Shown: positions 7,891 through 15,306 of the stretch, in pieces | Numbering within the stretch: the stretch's first letter is position 1 | Layout: every line of letters begins with the position of its first letter | From: JBBROH01 sp038229595 | GTDB lineage: Bacteria > Chloroflexota > Chloroflexia > QHBQ01 | Length of the DNA: 32,599 nt | Assembly (NCBI GenBank): GCA_038229595.1 | Contig: JBBROH010000019.1 | Span: 1-32,599, forward strand | Reading direction: 5' to 3' | Notes under the pieces: generated by a model | Database searches by the model: none | The model's input: only the letters and a program-made list of their open reading frames with translations | What the model was told of the DNA's origin: nothing | Made by a program: the position numbers and the translations under genes

Positions 7891-8280
7891 ATGACAGATA
7901 GCAAGAGGGGTACCAAACAGGTCGGTGACGAGGGCGAGCGGCTGGCGGCCAGCTACCTCGTTACCCAGGGCTACCAGCTACGCGAACGCAACTGGCGGTA
8001 CAGCAACGTTGGCGAACTGGACATCGTGGCCGAGGAGGGCGGGACGCTCGTCTTCGTCGAAGTCCGCACCCGGCGCGGCAGTGGCGCAGCGGGGCTGGCC
8101 GAGGAGAGCGTCGGCCCAGCCAAGCAGCGCAAACTGGCGACCCTTGCCTATGCCTACCTGGACGCGCACCCTGCCGATAGCGAGTGTGCCTGGCGCATCG
8201 ACGTGCTGGCGGTGCAGTTGGTTGGCATCCAGCCACGCTTCAGCCTCTACCGCAACGCGGTCGGTGAAGTAGATGAGTAA
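7891..8280 (+). CDS. yraN: YraN/UPF0102 family endonuclease-like protein
   Basis: Small soluble protein with the Holliday-junction-resolvase-like fold of the UPF0102 family, 129 aa, a normal length. The order is typical: G-x-x-GE-x-LAASYL at the N-terminus, RNWRY, then the PD-(D/E)XK-like core GELDIVAEE...LVFVEVRTRR, and a C-terminal RIDVLAVQL. The core Lys of EVK is Arg here, a change found within the family. ATG 7891 is chosen over the upstream frame because it starts the protein just before the conserved region and sits downstream of the -10 box. The biochemical role of the family is poorly defined. Confidence 0.92.
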   Translation: MTDSKRGTKQVGDEGERLAASYLVTQGYQLRERNWRYSNVGELDIVAEEGGTLVFVEVRTRRGSGAAGLAEESVGPAKQRKLATLAYAYLDAHPADSECAWRIDVLAVQLVGIQPRFSLYRNAVGEVDE

Positions 8281-8346
8281 ATCCAGCCAGCGGCTAGCGA
8301 ACGTAAAGATGGTGAGTAAGCAGGCGGCTCCCGCTTGAAGGACGAG

Positions 8347-8943
8347 ATGGACTACCACACCCTATCGGATCGGGAGTTGATCGAGCGGGTAGTTGCCCGC
8401 GACCAGGCCGCCCTCGGCATCCTTTACGACCGCTTCGCCCGGCCCGTGTACTCCCTTGCCTTGCGGATCATGAGGCGCAGAGAGCGGGCCGAGGAGGTGG
8501 TGCAGGAGGTCTTCGCCAAGCTCTGGCGCAAGCCTGCCAGCTACAACCCAGAGCGTGGTAGCCTGATCAACTGGATTTTGAGTGTGACCCACAACCAGGC
8601 GATTGACCTGTTGCAGAAGGAGCGCAACTACGACACCGCTATCCCCCTCGATCTGCACGATGAGGAGGAAGGCCACCCCGCTCAGCAGGTGGTGGACGAC
8701 TCTGCCGACCCTGCTATCCTCGCCTGGCACAGCGCACAGGCAGCGATCATCAAGCAAGCATTGCAGGAGCTACCAGAGGCACAGCGGCTGGTGATTGAAC
8801 TGGCCTACTACGTTGGCCTGACCCAGGTTGAGATCGCGGCCAAGTTGGGCGAGCCGCTAGGGACGGTCAAGACGCGCACCCGGTTGGCGATGCAGAAGTT
8901 GCGTGCCAGCCTTGCCGAGAAGGGTTTGCACAGAGAATCATGA
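8347..8943 (+). CDS. ECF-type RNA polymerase sigma factor (SigK-like)
   Basis: Alternative sigma factor of 198 aa. Region 2 runs from about LYDRFARPVYSLALRIM to NWILSVTHNQAIDLLQ and includes the acidic VVQEVFAKLW core-binding segment. Region 4 is LPEAQRLVIELAYYVGLTQVEIA...GTVKTRTRLAMQKLR with a clear helix-turn-helix. ATG 8347 is preferred because AAGGA lies 4-5 nt upstream; TTG 8335 is the alternative. The stop overlaps the next start as ATGA, and the partner is an RskA-like anti-sigma factor, so the pair forms a standard envelope or oxidative stress switch. Signal and regulon unknown. Confidence 0.93.
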   Translation: MDYHTLSDRELIERVVARDQAALGILYDRFARPVYSLALRIMRRRERAEEVVQEVFAKLWRKPASYNPERGSLINWILSVTHNQAIDLLQKERNYDTAIPLDLHDEEEGHPAQQVVDDSADPAILAWHSAQAAIIKQALQELPEAQRLVIELAYYVGLTQVEIAAKLGEPLGTVKTRTRLAMQKLRASLAEKGLHRES

Positions 8944-9845
8944 AATGCGACGAGCTAGAGCAGAAGATCGCCGATTACGCAATGGGGACATTGCCCCCAG
9001 CCGAGGCCACTACCTTCGAGCGTGGGCTAGATGCCTGCCCCGACCTCGCCGCTGAGTACGCCGACCTCTGGCAGCCGGTGGTCGCCGCCCTGCCCTTCGC
9101 CCTGACCGCCCCAGAGCTTGACCCCGCCATGCGCGCCCGCGTCCTCTCCTTCGCCACCACCAGCCAACCAGCCGCCCTCTCCACAGTGCAACCCGGCCAC
9201 CTGGCTCGCAACGGCAATGCCGACCGCAGCAGCAGCTACCAGCCACCTACCCGCCCGCTGCCTGTCGCCCCAACACCTACAGGGCAGCGGCGATCATCCA
9301 TGCTGGCTAGTCCACACGTGGCGTGGGCCGCCGTCGTCCTGCTCCTGCTAGTCAACCTCGCTAGCGTCGGATGGGGGGCGAACGTGGCTAGCCAGTTGAA
9401 CGAGCGCATCGTGGCTAGCCAGCAGGCCAGCGGGCGCGCTGCCGCCACTGCCGCAGCACAGATGAGCGAGATTGACCGCCAGAAGGGGGAGATTGCTGCT
9501 TTGCTCTCCGAACGCGACGTGCAGATGGTTTCGCTCAAGCCGATGAAGGAGCCGAACACTGTGGTGCGCGCCTACTATGTGCCAAACAAGAACAGCCTCT
9601 ATGTCGTCCTCAGCAACTTCCGGCCACCAGCCCAGAAGGAGGGTAGCTGCCAACTGTGGGCGCGAATGGACAACACCTACGTCAACCTCGGCCCTGTTAC
9701 GCTTAGTGCCGATGGTGGCAGCATCATGACCCACGCTGACAGCCAGATCGCCAACTACAGTGGCCTGGCGGTCACTTGGGAGGTGGGCAAGAGCATCCAG
9801 CCTTCTAACATGATGATCGCTGAGGGCGATATGACCGTCCACTGA
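8940..9845 (+). CDS. RskA-like anti-sigma factor (membrane protein)
   Basis: Predicted single-pass anti-sigma factor of 301 aa controlling the sigma factor encoded just before it, with start and stop overlapping (ATGA). The N-terminal cytoplasmic part (CDELEQKIADYAMGTLPPAEA) matches anti-sigma-K proteins and lacks the His-x3-Cys-x2-Cys zinc motif. A Pro/Ser/Thr-rich stretch leads to one membrane helix (about residues 123-142, WAAVVLLLLVNLASVGWG), a short helical stalk, then an RskA-type extracytoplasmic domain (YYVPNKNSLYVVLSNFRPP...CQLWARM...GLAVTWEVG). Release is expected by regulated proteolysis, as known for RskA, but this is inferred. Confidence 0.87.
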   Translation: MKCDELEQKIADYAMGTLPPAEATTFERGLDACPDLAAEYADLWQPVVAALPFALTAPELDPAMRARVLSFATTSQPAALSTVQPGHLARNGNADRSSSYQPPTRPLPVAPTPTGQRRSSMLASPHVAWAAVVLLLLVNLASVGWGANVASQLNERIVASQQASGRAAATAAAQMSEIDRQKGEIAALLSERDVQMVSLKPMKEPNTVVRAYYVPNKNSLYVVLSNFRPPAQKEGSCQLWARMDNTYVNLGPVTLSADGGSIMTHADSQIANYSGLAVTWEVGKSIQPSNMMIAEGDMTVH

Positions 9846-9866
9846 GTGGTTGGGGCGAAAAGATGA

Positions 9867-9928
9867 GCGGGCGGCTTGCTTCCCCTATGCTACGCAAAGG
9901 TGCATAGCAGGGCAGGCAAGTCGCCCGC
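9867..9928. terminator. Strong bidirectional terminator
   Basis: A 13-bp stem GCGGGCGGCTTGC (9867-9879) / GCAAGTCGCCCGC (9916-9928) with one G-T pair, containing an inner stem CTATGC (9885-9890) / GCATAG (9902-9907). It sits between the convergent anti-sigma factor gene and the small helical protein gene. A short TTT follows on the plus strand. Confidence 0.75.
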
Positions 9929-9949
9929 TTTCGTCAGCCCTAAGGTTAG

Positions 9950-10219
9950 CTACCGCTTGTTGCGGTTCTCACCCTGGGGATCAGGTAGTGCGTTGGGGTC
10001 AATGCCAATCGCATTGGTATAGCCAGTGTAGCCAACATAGCCGGTGCGCGGGCGGTTCTGCCAGTTGGCTGAACCCAACACCTTGCGCCGCACAGTGTCA
10101 AACTCGCTGGGCGACAGGTTCTTCTGCAAGAAGCCGACCATGATATTGGCGATCTTCTCTGCCGTCGGGCGGTCGAGACCGGCCTGGAATTGCACTTCTT
10201 CAACAAACTTCTCTAGCAT
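9950..10219 (-). CDS. Small helical protein, function unknown
   Basis: Predicted cytoplasmic protein of 89 aa. The N-terminal half is helical and amphipathic (LEKFVEEVQFQAGLDRPTAEKIANIM), with a LSPSEFDTVRRKVLG helix reminiscent of DUF2267-like domains; this resemblance is my impression only. The C-terminal third is disordered and Tyr/Gly/Asn-rich with a short repeat (TGYVGYTGYT). The start is firm: AAGGAGGG lies 7 nt upstream of ATG. A good promoter is present on the minus strand (TTGACA, 17 bp, CTAAAT). Confidence 0.8.
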   Translation of the reverse strand: MLEKFVEEVQFQAGLDRPTAEKIANIMVGFLQKNLSPSEFDTVRRKVLGSANWQNRPRTGYVGYTGYTNAIGIDPNALPDPQGENRNKR

Positions 10220-10255
10220 GACAAACCCTCCTTTATAGCCCCTGATCGTTGCCTT

Positions 10256-10285
10256 AATTTAGCACATCCCGTGCCAGATTGTCAA
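10256..10285 (-). promoter_or_regulatory. Promoter for the small helical protein gene
   Basis: On the minus strand: -35 TTGACA (10285-10280), 17-bp spacer, -10 CTAAAT (10262-10257), or TAAATT with an 18-bp spacer. Its -35 box lies on top of the -35 box of the divergent mrp promoter. Confidence 0.7.
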
Positions 10286-10307
10286 ATCCCTCACAAACGG
10301 GTATAAT
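10279..10307 (+). promoter_or_regulatory. Promoter for mrp
   Basis: -35 TTGTCA (10279-10284), 17-bp spacer, -10 TATAAT (10302-10307). The predicted mRNA leader before ATG 10393 is about 80 nt. Confidence 0.75.
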
Positions 10308-10392
10308 CATGCTATGAGGGCGCGCCCAGTGCGCCTGCTAACCGTCCACAATCAGCCAGTTGTAAACTCAAACAGAGCGGAGAAGCTAATAA

Positions 10393-11472
10393 ATGGCGCA
10401 GATTTTGGAAAAAGATATAATGCGCGCCCTATCCCGCGTAGTTGACCCCGACCTCCATCGTGATATAGTCAGCCTCGGCATGGTCGAGAACTTGCAGATC
10501 GTGGGCAACGATGTGAGCATGACCCTGGTGCTGACTACCCCCGCCTGCCCAATCAAGGAGCAGATGAAGGCCGCCTGCGAAGAAGCGATTGGCAGCATTG
10601 CGGGCGTAGACGCGATCCTGGTCGAAGTGACCAGCCGCGTGCCGCAGAACCGTATCGGCGCGAACAAGGTAGCGATACCCGGCGTGCGTAACACCATTGC
10701 GGTCGGCAGCGGCAAGGGGGGGGTGGGTAAAAGCACCGTCTCTGTCAATCTTGCCCTCGCCCTTGCCCAGGATGGCGCACGGGTTGGCCTGCTGGACGCA
10801 GACATTCATGGCCCCAACGTCCCCCTGATGCTCGGCATTACTGATAAACCGAAGCCTGCCAATGGCAAGATCATGCCGGTCGAACGCTACGGCCTCAAGG
10901 TGATGAGCATGGGCTTCTTCGTGGCCGATGGCGACCCGATCATCTGGCGCGGCCCCATGCTAGCCAAGATGTTGCAGCAGTTCCTCTACGACGTGGAGTG
11001 GGGCGAGATCGATTACCTCGTGCTTGACCTGCCGCCCGGCACCGGCGATGTGCAGCTTACCCTCGCCCAATCGATGCCGCTCACTGGCGCGCTAATCGTC
11101 AGCACCCCACAGGACGTGGCCTTGATGGACGCGATGAAAGCCCTAAATATGTTCCTCAAGCTGGACGTGCCGATCCTCGGTATGGTCGAGAATATGAGTT
11201 ACTTCGTTGCCCCTGACGGCCAGAAGATCGAGATTTTCGGTCATGGTGGGGCGCGCGCGGCGGCAGAGCGGACGGAAGTTCCTTTCCTCGGCGAAGTGCC
11301 GCTGGACATGGCGATCCGCATCGGCGGCGACAGTGGTCAGCCGATCACCCTGCAAGAGGATGGCCCGCAGAGTGCCACCTTCCACCACATCTCACGCGGC
11401 CTGGCGGCGCAGGTTAGCATCCTCGCCCTCGGCCTGCAACAGCCATTCGAGCCGAACCCAGAGAGCGCATAG
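10393..11472 (+). CDS. mrp: Mrp/ApbC family iron-sulfur carrier ATPase
   Basis: Cytosolic P-loop ATPase of the Mrp/NBP35 family, 359 aa, thought to bind and transfer Fe-S clusters. An N-terminal MIP18/DUF59 domain (residues 5-85) includes the conserved Cys in TPACPIKEQM. The ATPase follows with the deviant Walker A GSGKGGVGKST (105-115), GLLDADIHGPN and DYLVLDLPPGTGD. The usual CPxC before the C-terminal region is absent: after ENMSYF comes VAPDGQ with no cysteine. Such cysteine-less versions exist in several phyla, so cluster binding must differ or be lost. It has its own promoter and is a single-gene unit. Confidence 0.93.
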   Translation: MAQILEKDIMRALSRVVDPDLHRDIVSLGMVENLQIVGNDVSMTLVLTTPACPIKEQMKAACEEAIGSIAGVDAILVEVTSRVPQNRIGANKVAIPGVRNTIAVGSGKGGVGKSTVSVNLALALAQDGARVGLLDADIHGPNVPLMLGITDKPKPANGKIMPVERYGLKVMSMGFFVADGDPIIWRGPMLAKMLQQFLYDVEWGEIDYLVLDLPPGTGDVQLTLAQSMPLTGALIVSTPQDVALMDAMKALNMFLKLDVPILGMVENMSYFVAPDGQKIEIFGHGGARAAAERTEVPFLGEVPLDMAIRIGGDSGQPITLQEDGPQSATFHHISRGLAAQVSILALGLQQPFEPNPESA

Positions 11473-11576
11473 CCCGGCGGCCCGCTGCTAACCGCTAACC
11501 AGCCTGGCACCCAAATCGCTTGCCCTTGACATAACGTGTACAATGAGGGTGCAGAAGCAGAGTGGGAGGGATGGGC

Positions 11577-12908
11577 GTGGCAGTGGACGAGCAGCCGGGC
11601 AGCCGCTTTGAACGCGGCAACGTAGTGGTCGCTGAGGGGGGAGCGGGCGGGCAGGTTGCGCCGCTGCTGGGGCTGGGCCTGGTGGTCATGCTGCTACTCG
11701 GCAGCCTCGGCTACTGGCTGGCTGGCAACTCCCCCACCGCCAGTAGTTCGGCGGTCAACCTCGGCCTGCTAGTTACGCCGACCGCTGCCAGCCGCGCCAG
11801 CCTGGCTGTCCCTGCCACGCCAACCAGCCAGCCCGCCAGTCCGCCAAATGATAGTCTCTTGCCAGCCCCACCCGCAACCGAGGAGCTAGCAGCCCCACCC
11901 CCCAGCCCGACCGAGGGAGCGGTGATCCTACGGCTGCCACCCAGCCTCACCCCTGGCCCAACCAGCACCACCACCCCCATACCCACTGCGATCATTTACC
12001 GCGACAGCCTGACTGGGCTGGAGATCAGTGCGGAGGAGGCGAACCTACGCCCGCTACTGGTGATGATCGACAACCACTGGGACGCAGCCCCGCAGTCGGG
12101 CCTCGACCATGCCAGCCTGGTATACGAGGCACTGGCCGAAGGTGGCATCACCCGCTTCGCCGCGATCTTTGATGGCAGCAGCGGTGAGGTGGCCGAGATC
12201 GGGCCGGTGCGTAGCTCGCGCATCTACTTCGTAGAGTACGCGCTACCCTATAGCCCCCTCTACGTCCATGCTGGTGGCAGCCCTGCGGCCCTCGACTACC
12301 TGACCAACCCAGCCCACGACCTGCTCAATCTTGACTTGCTGGCGGCTGGCCCTTCCTGGCGTAGCCCAGACCGCCTGGCTCCCCACAACCTCTATGCCAA
12401 GAGCAGCAGCCTGCGCGCCTATCTCAGCCAGCAGCAACTGTCTACTCCCTCGCCGCTGCAAACAGCAGGCTGGCAGCACAAGGCCGACCAACCGCCAGCG
12501 ACCGCCCCAGTTAGTACCACGATCAGCTTCAGCTTCAGCGATGCCAACCGCTCTGACGTACTGTGGAAGTACGACTTCGCCACCAACCGCTATCTTCGTT
12601 CGCAGTGGGGCGGCCCGCACAGCGACCTGGTCAGCGGCGAACAACTGACCGCCCACAACGTCGCTATCCTCTTTGCTACCACTGCCCCTCTGATTGGTGA
12701 CGAGAAGCTGCGGATCGAGGTTGCCACCAGCGGGGAGGGCGATGCGCTGTTTGCCATTGATGGTCAGTTGCGCCCCGGCAAGTGGCAGAAGCCAGGCCAG
12801 AGCGACCCCCTTACCTTCACCTATGCCGACGGTAGCCCCGTCGCCTTCAACCGGGGCAACACCTGGGTGGAGGTGCTACCCACCAGCCGCAAGGTGCTGT
12901 TCAAGTAG
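11577..12908 (+). CDS. DUF3048 domain-containing membrane-anchored protein (YerB-like)
   Basis: Protein of about 443 aa with a short cytoplasmic N-terminus, one membrane helix (VAPLLGLGLVVMLLLGSLGYWLAG), a long Pro/Thr/Ser-rich linker and a large exported region. The latter has the DUF3048 N-terminal domain (RPLLVMIDNHWDAAPQSG... VYEALAEGGITRFAAIF... GPVRSSRIYFVEYA) and the C-terminal DUF3048 domain (DVLWKYDFATNRYLRSQWG to the end). The family relates to YerB of Bacillus, of unknown role. GTG 11577 is preferred because GGAGGG ends 6 nt before it; ATG 11571 abuts the same site, and GTG 11562 lacks one. A TACAAT -10-like box lies at 11539-11544. Confidence 0.88.
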   Translation: MAVDEQPGSRFERGNVVVAEGGAGGQVAPLLGLGLVVMLLLGSLGYWLAGNSPTASSSAVNLGLLVTPTAASRASLAVPATPTSQPASPPNDSLLPAPPATEELAAPPPSPTEGAVILRLPPSLTPGPTSTTTPIPTAIIYRDSLTGLEISAEEANLRPLLVMIDNHWDAAPQSGLDHASLVYEALAEGGITRFAAIFDGSSGEVAEIGPVRSSRIYFVEYALPYSPLYVHAGGSPAALDYLTNPAHDLLNLDLLAAGPSWRSPDRLAPHNLYAKSSSLRAYLSQQQLSTPSPLQTAGWQHKADQPPATAPVSTTISFSFSDANRSDVLWKYDFATNRYLRSQWGGPHSDLVSGEQLTAHNVAILFATTAPLIGDEKLRIEVATSGEGDALFAIDGQLRPGKWQKPGQSDPLTFTYADGSPVAFNRGNTWVEVLPTSRKVLFK

Positions 12909-12933
12909 CAGCCAGGGCTACGGCCAGAGGGTG

Positions 12934-13410
12934 TCAGTCCAGGGTAGCTGCTTCGCTGCCCGGTTGGAGGAAGCGGGCAACCAGGGCCAGCAAATCGTCT
13001 GCGTCAAATGGCTTGCTCAGGTAAGCGTCGGCACGCACCTTCGCCGCCTTGCTGGCTAGCAGGCGGTCGCCACTGACCAGGATCAGGGGGATATTGCGCG
13101 TGGCAGGGTGGCGGCGCAGTTCGTAGCTGATCTCCTGACCATCCATGCCAGGGATCATGATATCGAGCAGGATCAGTTCGGGCTTGAACCGCTCTAGTGC
13201 GAGTTCGGCAGAGTCTGCGTCGCCCGCCCCCTGCACTGCATAGCCTTCGCTAGCCAGCAACTCGCTGACATAGAGGCGAATGCGCTCGTCGTCATCGATC
13301 AGCAACACGCGGCGGGCTGGCGGGCTAGGCAGCAGCTTGACGCTCTCTGGCAAGGCTGGTTGGGCGTTGCTCTCGTTCTTCTTTTTGCTACGACGCAGCA
13401 GCCACGGCAT
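12934..13410 (-). CDS. Single-domain response regulator
   Basis: Receiver protein of 158 aa without an output domain. A basic, low-complexity lead of about 33 residues precedes the receiver fold: VLLIDDDER (acidic pocket at residues 39-41), LLDIMIPGMDG with phospho-acceptor Asp83, the switch Ser113 in LVSGDR, and Lys133 in YLSKPFD. All catalytic positions are present. The start at 13410 is set by GGGAG 7 nt upstream; a longer frame to 13539 has no comparable site. No kinase gene adjoins; the partial GAF-PAS protein far downstream is a candidate only by presence. Confidence 0.92.
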   Translation of the reverse strand: MPWLLRRSKKKNESNAQPALPESVKLLPSPPARRVLLIDDDERIRLYVSELLASEGYAVQGAGDADSAELALERFKPELILLDIMIPGMDGQEISYELRRHPATRNIPLILVSGDRLLASKAAKVRADAYLSKPFDADDLLALVARFLQPGSEAATLD

Positions 13411-13514
13411 GGCGATCTCCCTGTTTAGCTTGCAATAAGTAACGGTGCAGGCCGCTAGATCGTGCGCCTCGGCCAGCCTAACAAGGCAAAGTAGCAAGTT
13501 GAACACCAGGTGCA

Positions 13515-13537
13515 GCCGAGCGTAACGGCAACTCGGC
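13515..13537 (+). other. Hairpin in the leader of the surface-protein gene
   Basis: GCCGAG (13515-13520) pairs with CTCGGC (13532-13537) across an 11-nt loop; GAAC (13501-13504) and GTTC (13544-13547) could extend it. It sits 69 nt before the start codon in the 195-bp divergent gap, where I see no convincing -35/-10 pair. Confidence 0.3.
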
Positions 13538-13605
13538 AAAGGCGTTCTAACGGATAGAGGTAGGAGACCTCATTGGCTAACCATTACCAAACAGGAGCAT
13601 ATTAG

Positions 13606-14475
13606 ATGAAGACTGCCCGTTTCTCTGCCGCTATCTTCGCGGCTCTCGTGCTGACTTTCGCCCTCGCCCTCGGTCAGGCCGCAGCCAGCCCCAGCCGCAG
13701 CCTCACCGCTGCGCCAACCCCCTTCCAGTTCCGCGTCGAGGCAGGTCAGAGCTTCCGCACTGCTGTGCGCGGCTACTGCATTGACTTCAGCAAGAAGTTC
13801 CCTACTGGCTCACTTGACCTGAAGGCTGGCACCGATCCGCGCGTCAGTTCGGCCCTGGCCTACGCCTTCGAGAAGGGCTACGCCGACAACAACTACAAGC
13901 AGACTGGGCTGGCGATGTGGTATCTGCGGGACAACACCTGGCACGACAGTGTTATTGGTGAGAGCAACCACAATGTTGCCCAGGAGATTGTCAATGCCGC
14001 CCAGGGCAGCTACACGGACGCGAACGTAGGTGCTTCGGCCTCGCTGGTGCAGGCAACCCAGGCCAACCAGGTGCAGGCACGTATCGAGAACTTCCGCGCC
14101 ATCGACCAGCAGCCCGCAGGGGCTAGCTTCTATGGCGAAGGCGAATTGGTGGTCACCAACACCGGCACTACTGCCCTCAGCCTCTATCTGCCTTTCGGCA
14201 CGGTCGGGCCTGCGCCCAGCGAGGGCTTCCAGAACATGGCTCTCTATGCCGTAGGTCAGGTGCAGCAGGCTCCTGCTACTGCCGAGGCTTTGGCGACTGC
14301 TGCCCCGACTGCCACCAGCGCGATGATGGCACCAACCAGCAGCGACAGTGCTGGGGCAGCTAACACAATGCCTACTACCGGCAGCGGTGGCCCGGAAATT
14401 GGAATGATCCTTATCGCCCTCAGCATCGTGCTGCTAGCCGGTGGGCTGGCCCTGCGCCAACGCCAGACTGCTTAG
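13606..14475 (+). CDS. Secreted surface protein with LPXTG-like tail, possible thioester-like domain
   Basis: Exported protein of 289 aa. A signal peptide (MKTARF, hydrophobic core, cleavage near AAASPS) is followed by a domain with a single Cys in RGYCIDFSKK and an aromatic segment TGLAMWYLRDN about 50 residues later. That pattern recalls Cys-Gln thioester adhesin domains (YC[ILM] ... TQxA[IV]W), but the Gln is replaced by Gly, with another Gln two residues earlier. An Ala/Thr/Ser linker then leads to MPTTGSGG, a hydrophobic helix and RQRQTA, the layout of a cell-wall sorting signal with Met for Leu. AGGAG lies 8 nt upstream of ATG. Surface location is well supported; the thioester idea is tentative. 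Confidence 0.8.
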   Translation: MKTARFSAAIFAALVLTFALALGQAAASPSRSLTAAPTPFQFRVEAGQSFRTAVRGYCIDFSKKFPTGSLDLKAGTDPRVSSALAYAFEKGYADNNYKQTGLAMWYLRDNTWHDSVIGESNHNVAQEIVNAAQGSYTDANVGASASLVQATQANQVQARIENFRAIDQQPAGASFYGEGELVVTNTGTTALSLYLPFGTVGPAPSEGFQNMALYAVGQVQQAPATAEALATAAPTATSAMMAPTSSDSAGAANTMPTTGSGGPEIGMILIALSIVLLAGGLALRQRQTA

Positions 14476-14498
14476 CTTAACGCGCTAGGATTTTAACC

Positions 14499-14538
14499 AG
14501 GCAGCTAGGGCCGCTCCATTGGGGTGGCCTTTGCCTTT
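14499..14538 (+). terminator. Two-part hairpin after the surface-protein gene
   Basis: AGGCA (14499-14503) pairs with TGCCT (14532-14536), and AGGGCC (14507-14512) with GGCCTT (14526-14531) including one G-T pair; TT follows. It could be a weak terminator or a processing site before the two small acidic protein genes. Confidence 0.4.
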
Positions 14539-14558
14539 CGTCAGAGGAGATAGCAACT

Positions 14559-14831
14559 ATGGACGACCAGGCCGACCGCCACCACGACGCGGACACCATT
14601 GAGCAGGAGGGCTTCGCCAACCCCGAAGCGACTATCGCCGATACTACCGAAGGGGGCAGCCGCATCCGCCCGCTGTCGATGCCCGACCTCAACAACGACC
14701 CACAGGCTAAGGTTGAGGGTGGCACAGCGATCTTCAGCGACCACCCAGAACTTGAAGATCAGACTCGTGACCAGGAGTTGGACAAGGAAGCGCAAGCTAC
14801 GATGCTTGGCCGCATCCAGAGTGGCGGTTGA
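14559..14831 (+). CDS. Small acidic hypothetical protein, paralogue 1
   Basis: Unrecognised 90-aa hydrophilic protein rich in Asp, Glu and Gln, with no signal peptide, membrane helix or cysteine, probably largely disordered. AGAGGAG upstream supports ATG 14559. Its C-terminal half shares a pattern with the next gene's product: a hydrophobic-Phe pair then DHPE, a short acidic stretch with RD, and an Ala-rich helix ending in R-x3-GG (TAIFSDHPELEDQTRDQE ... GRIQSGG). The two therefore look like a tandem duplicate. Dihydrophobin-like or stress-hydrophilin roles are conceivable, but nothing shows function. Confidence 0.7.
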   Translation: MDDQADRHHDADTIEQEGFANPEATIADTTEGGSRIRPLSMPDLNNDPQAKVEGGTAIFSDHPELEDQTRDQELDKEAQATMLGRIQSGG

Positions 14832-14855
14832 ACGACCGCTAGAAAGAGGCAAGCA

Positions 14856-15206
14856 GTGGACAACCAACCAGTAGGCGATCCCGCCTCCGGTGATTACGAC
14901 CCGCAGGATCAGGACAGTGGCACCTTTGCCGCTGCCAACGACGAGGGGCTACTACTTACTCGCCCAGAGGACAAGGCAGGCGACTCGCTGGCTGTTGCCA
15001 ACAACCCGCTCGGCACGCGCGACCATCAGGACGAGGGCGAGAGCAACCCCAGCGGCGAACAAGTCTTCTTTGACCACCCAGAGGAGAGCGACGACGTAGG
15101 CCGCGACCCGCAGCAGACTATCGGCGACTCGCCGACCGACATCCAGGCCCACGCTCTCGAACGGCTCCGCACGGGCGGCCCTGGCCTACCCACCACTGGC
15201 AGTTGA
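14856..15206 (+). CDS. Small acidic hypothetical protein, paralogue 2, ending LPTTGS
   Basis: Unrecognised 116-aa acidic, Gly/Asp/Asn-rich protein with no signal peptide or membrane helix. GTG 14856 is the start, with AGAGG about 7 nt upstream, 24 nt after the previous stop, so the pair is co-transcribed. The C-terminal part (EQVFFDHPEESDDVGRDPQQ ... ALERLRTGG) aligns with the end of the preceding protein. The last residues are LPTTGS directly before the stop, resembling a sortase motif but without the hydrophobic and basic tail a sorting signal needs. The surface protein two genes upstream carries MPTTGSGG in a proper sorting context. Confidence 0.7.
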   Translation: MDNQPVGDPASGDYDPQDQDSGTFAAANDEGLLLTRPEDKAGDSLAVANNPLGTRDHQDEGESNPSGEQVFFDHPEESDDVGRDPQQTIGDSPTDIQAHALERLRTGGPGLPTTGS

Positions 15207-15238
15207 GAGCGCAGCCGCTTGAATGAGCAGTAACAAAC

Positions 15239-15267
15239 AGCCCCCTTGTTTGAGGGGGCTACTTTTT
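15239..15267 (+). terminator. Intrinsic terminator
   Basis: Stem AGCCCCCT (15239-15246) / AGGGGGCT (15253-15260) with a 6-nt loop, followed by ACTTTTT. A classic rho-independent terminator closing the surface-protein and small acidic protein unit, located before the convergent DinB-like gene. Confidence 0.9.
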
Positions 15268-15306
15268 GGCCGAACCTGGGTTAGCTACCTAGTCATCTGC
15301 CCTCAA

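Noticed and set aside
9850..10143. Plus-strand frame of 97 codons after the anti-sigma gene
   Set aside because: Runs through the strong terminator hairpin and antisense to a gene with a good promoter and ribosome-binding site.
11527..11544. TTGACA plus TACAAT as a promoter for the DUF3048 gene
   Set aside because: The spacer is only 7 bp, far too short; at most the TACAAT acts alone as a -10.
15201..15206. LPTTGS as a genuine sortase anchor signal
   Set aside because: No hydrophobic helix or basic tail follows and the protein has no signal peptide, so I report it only as a curiosity.
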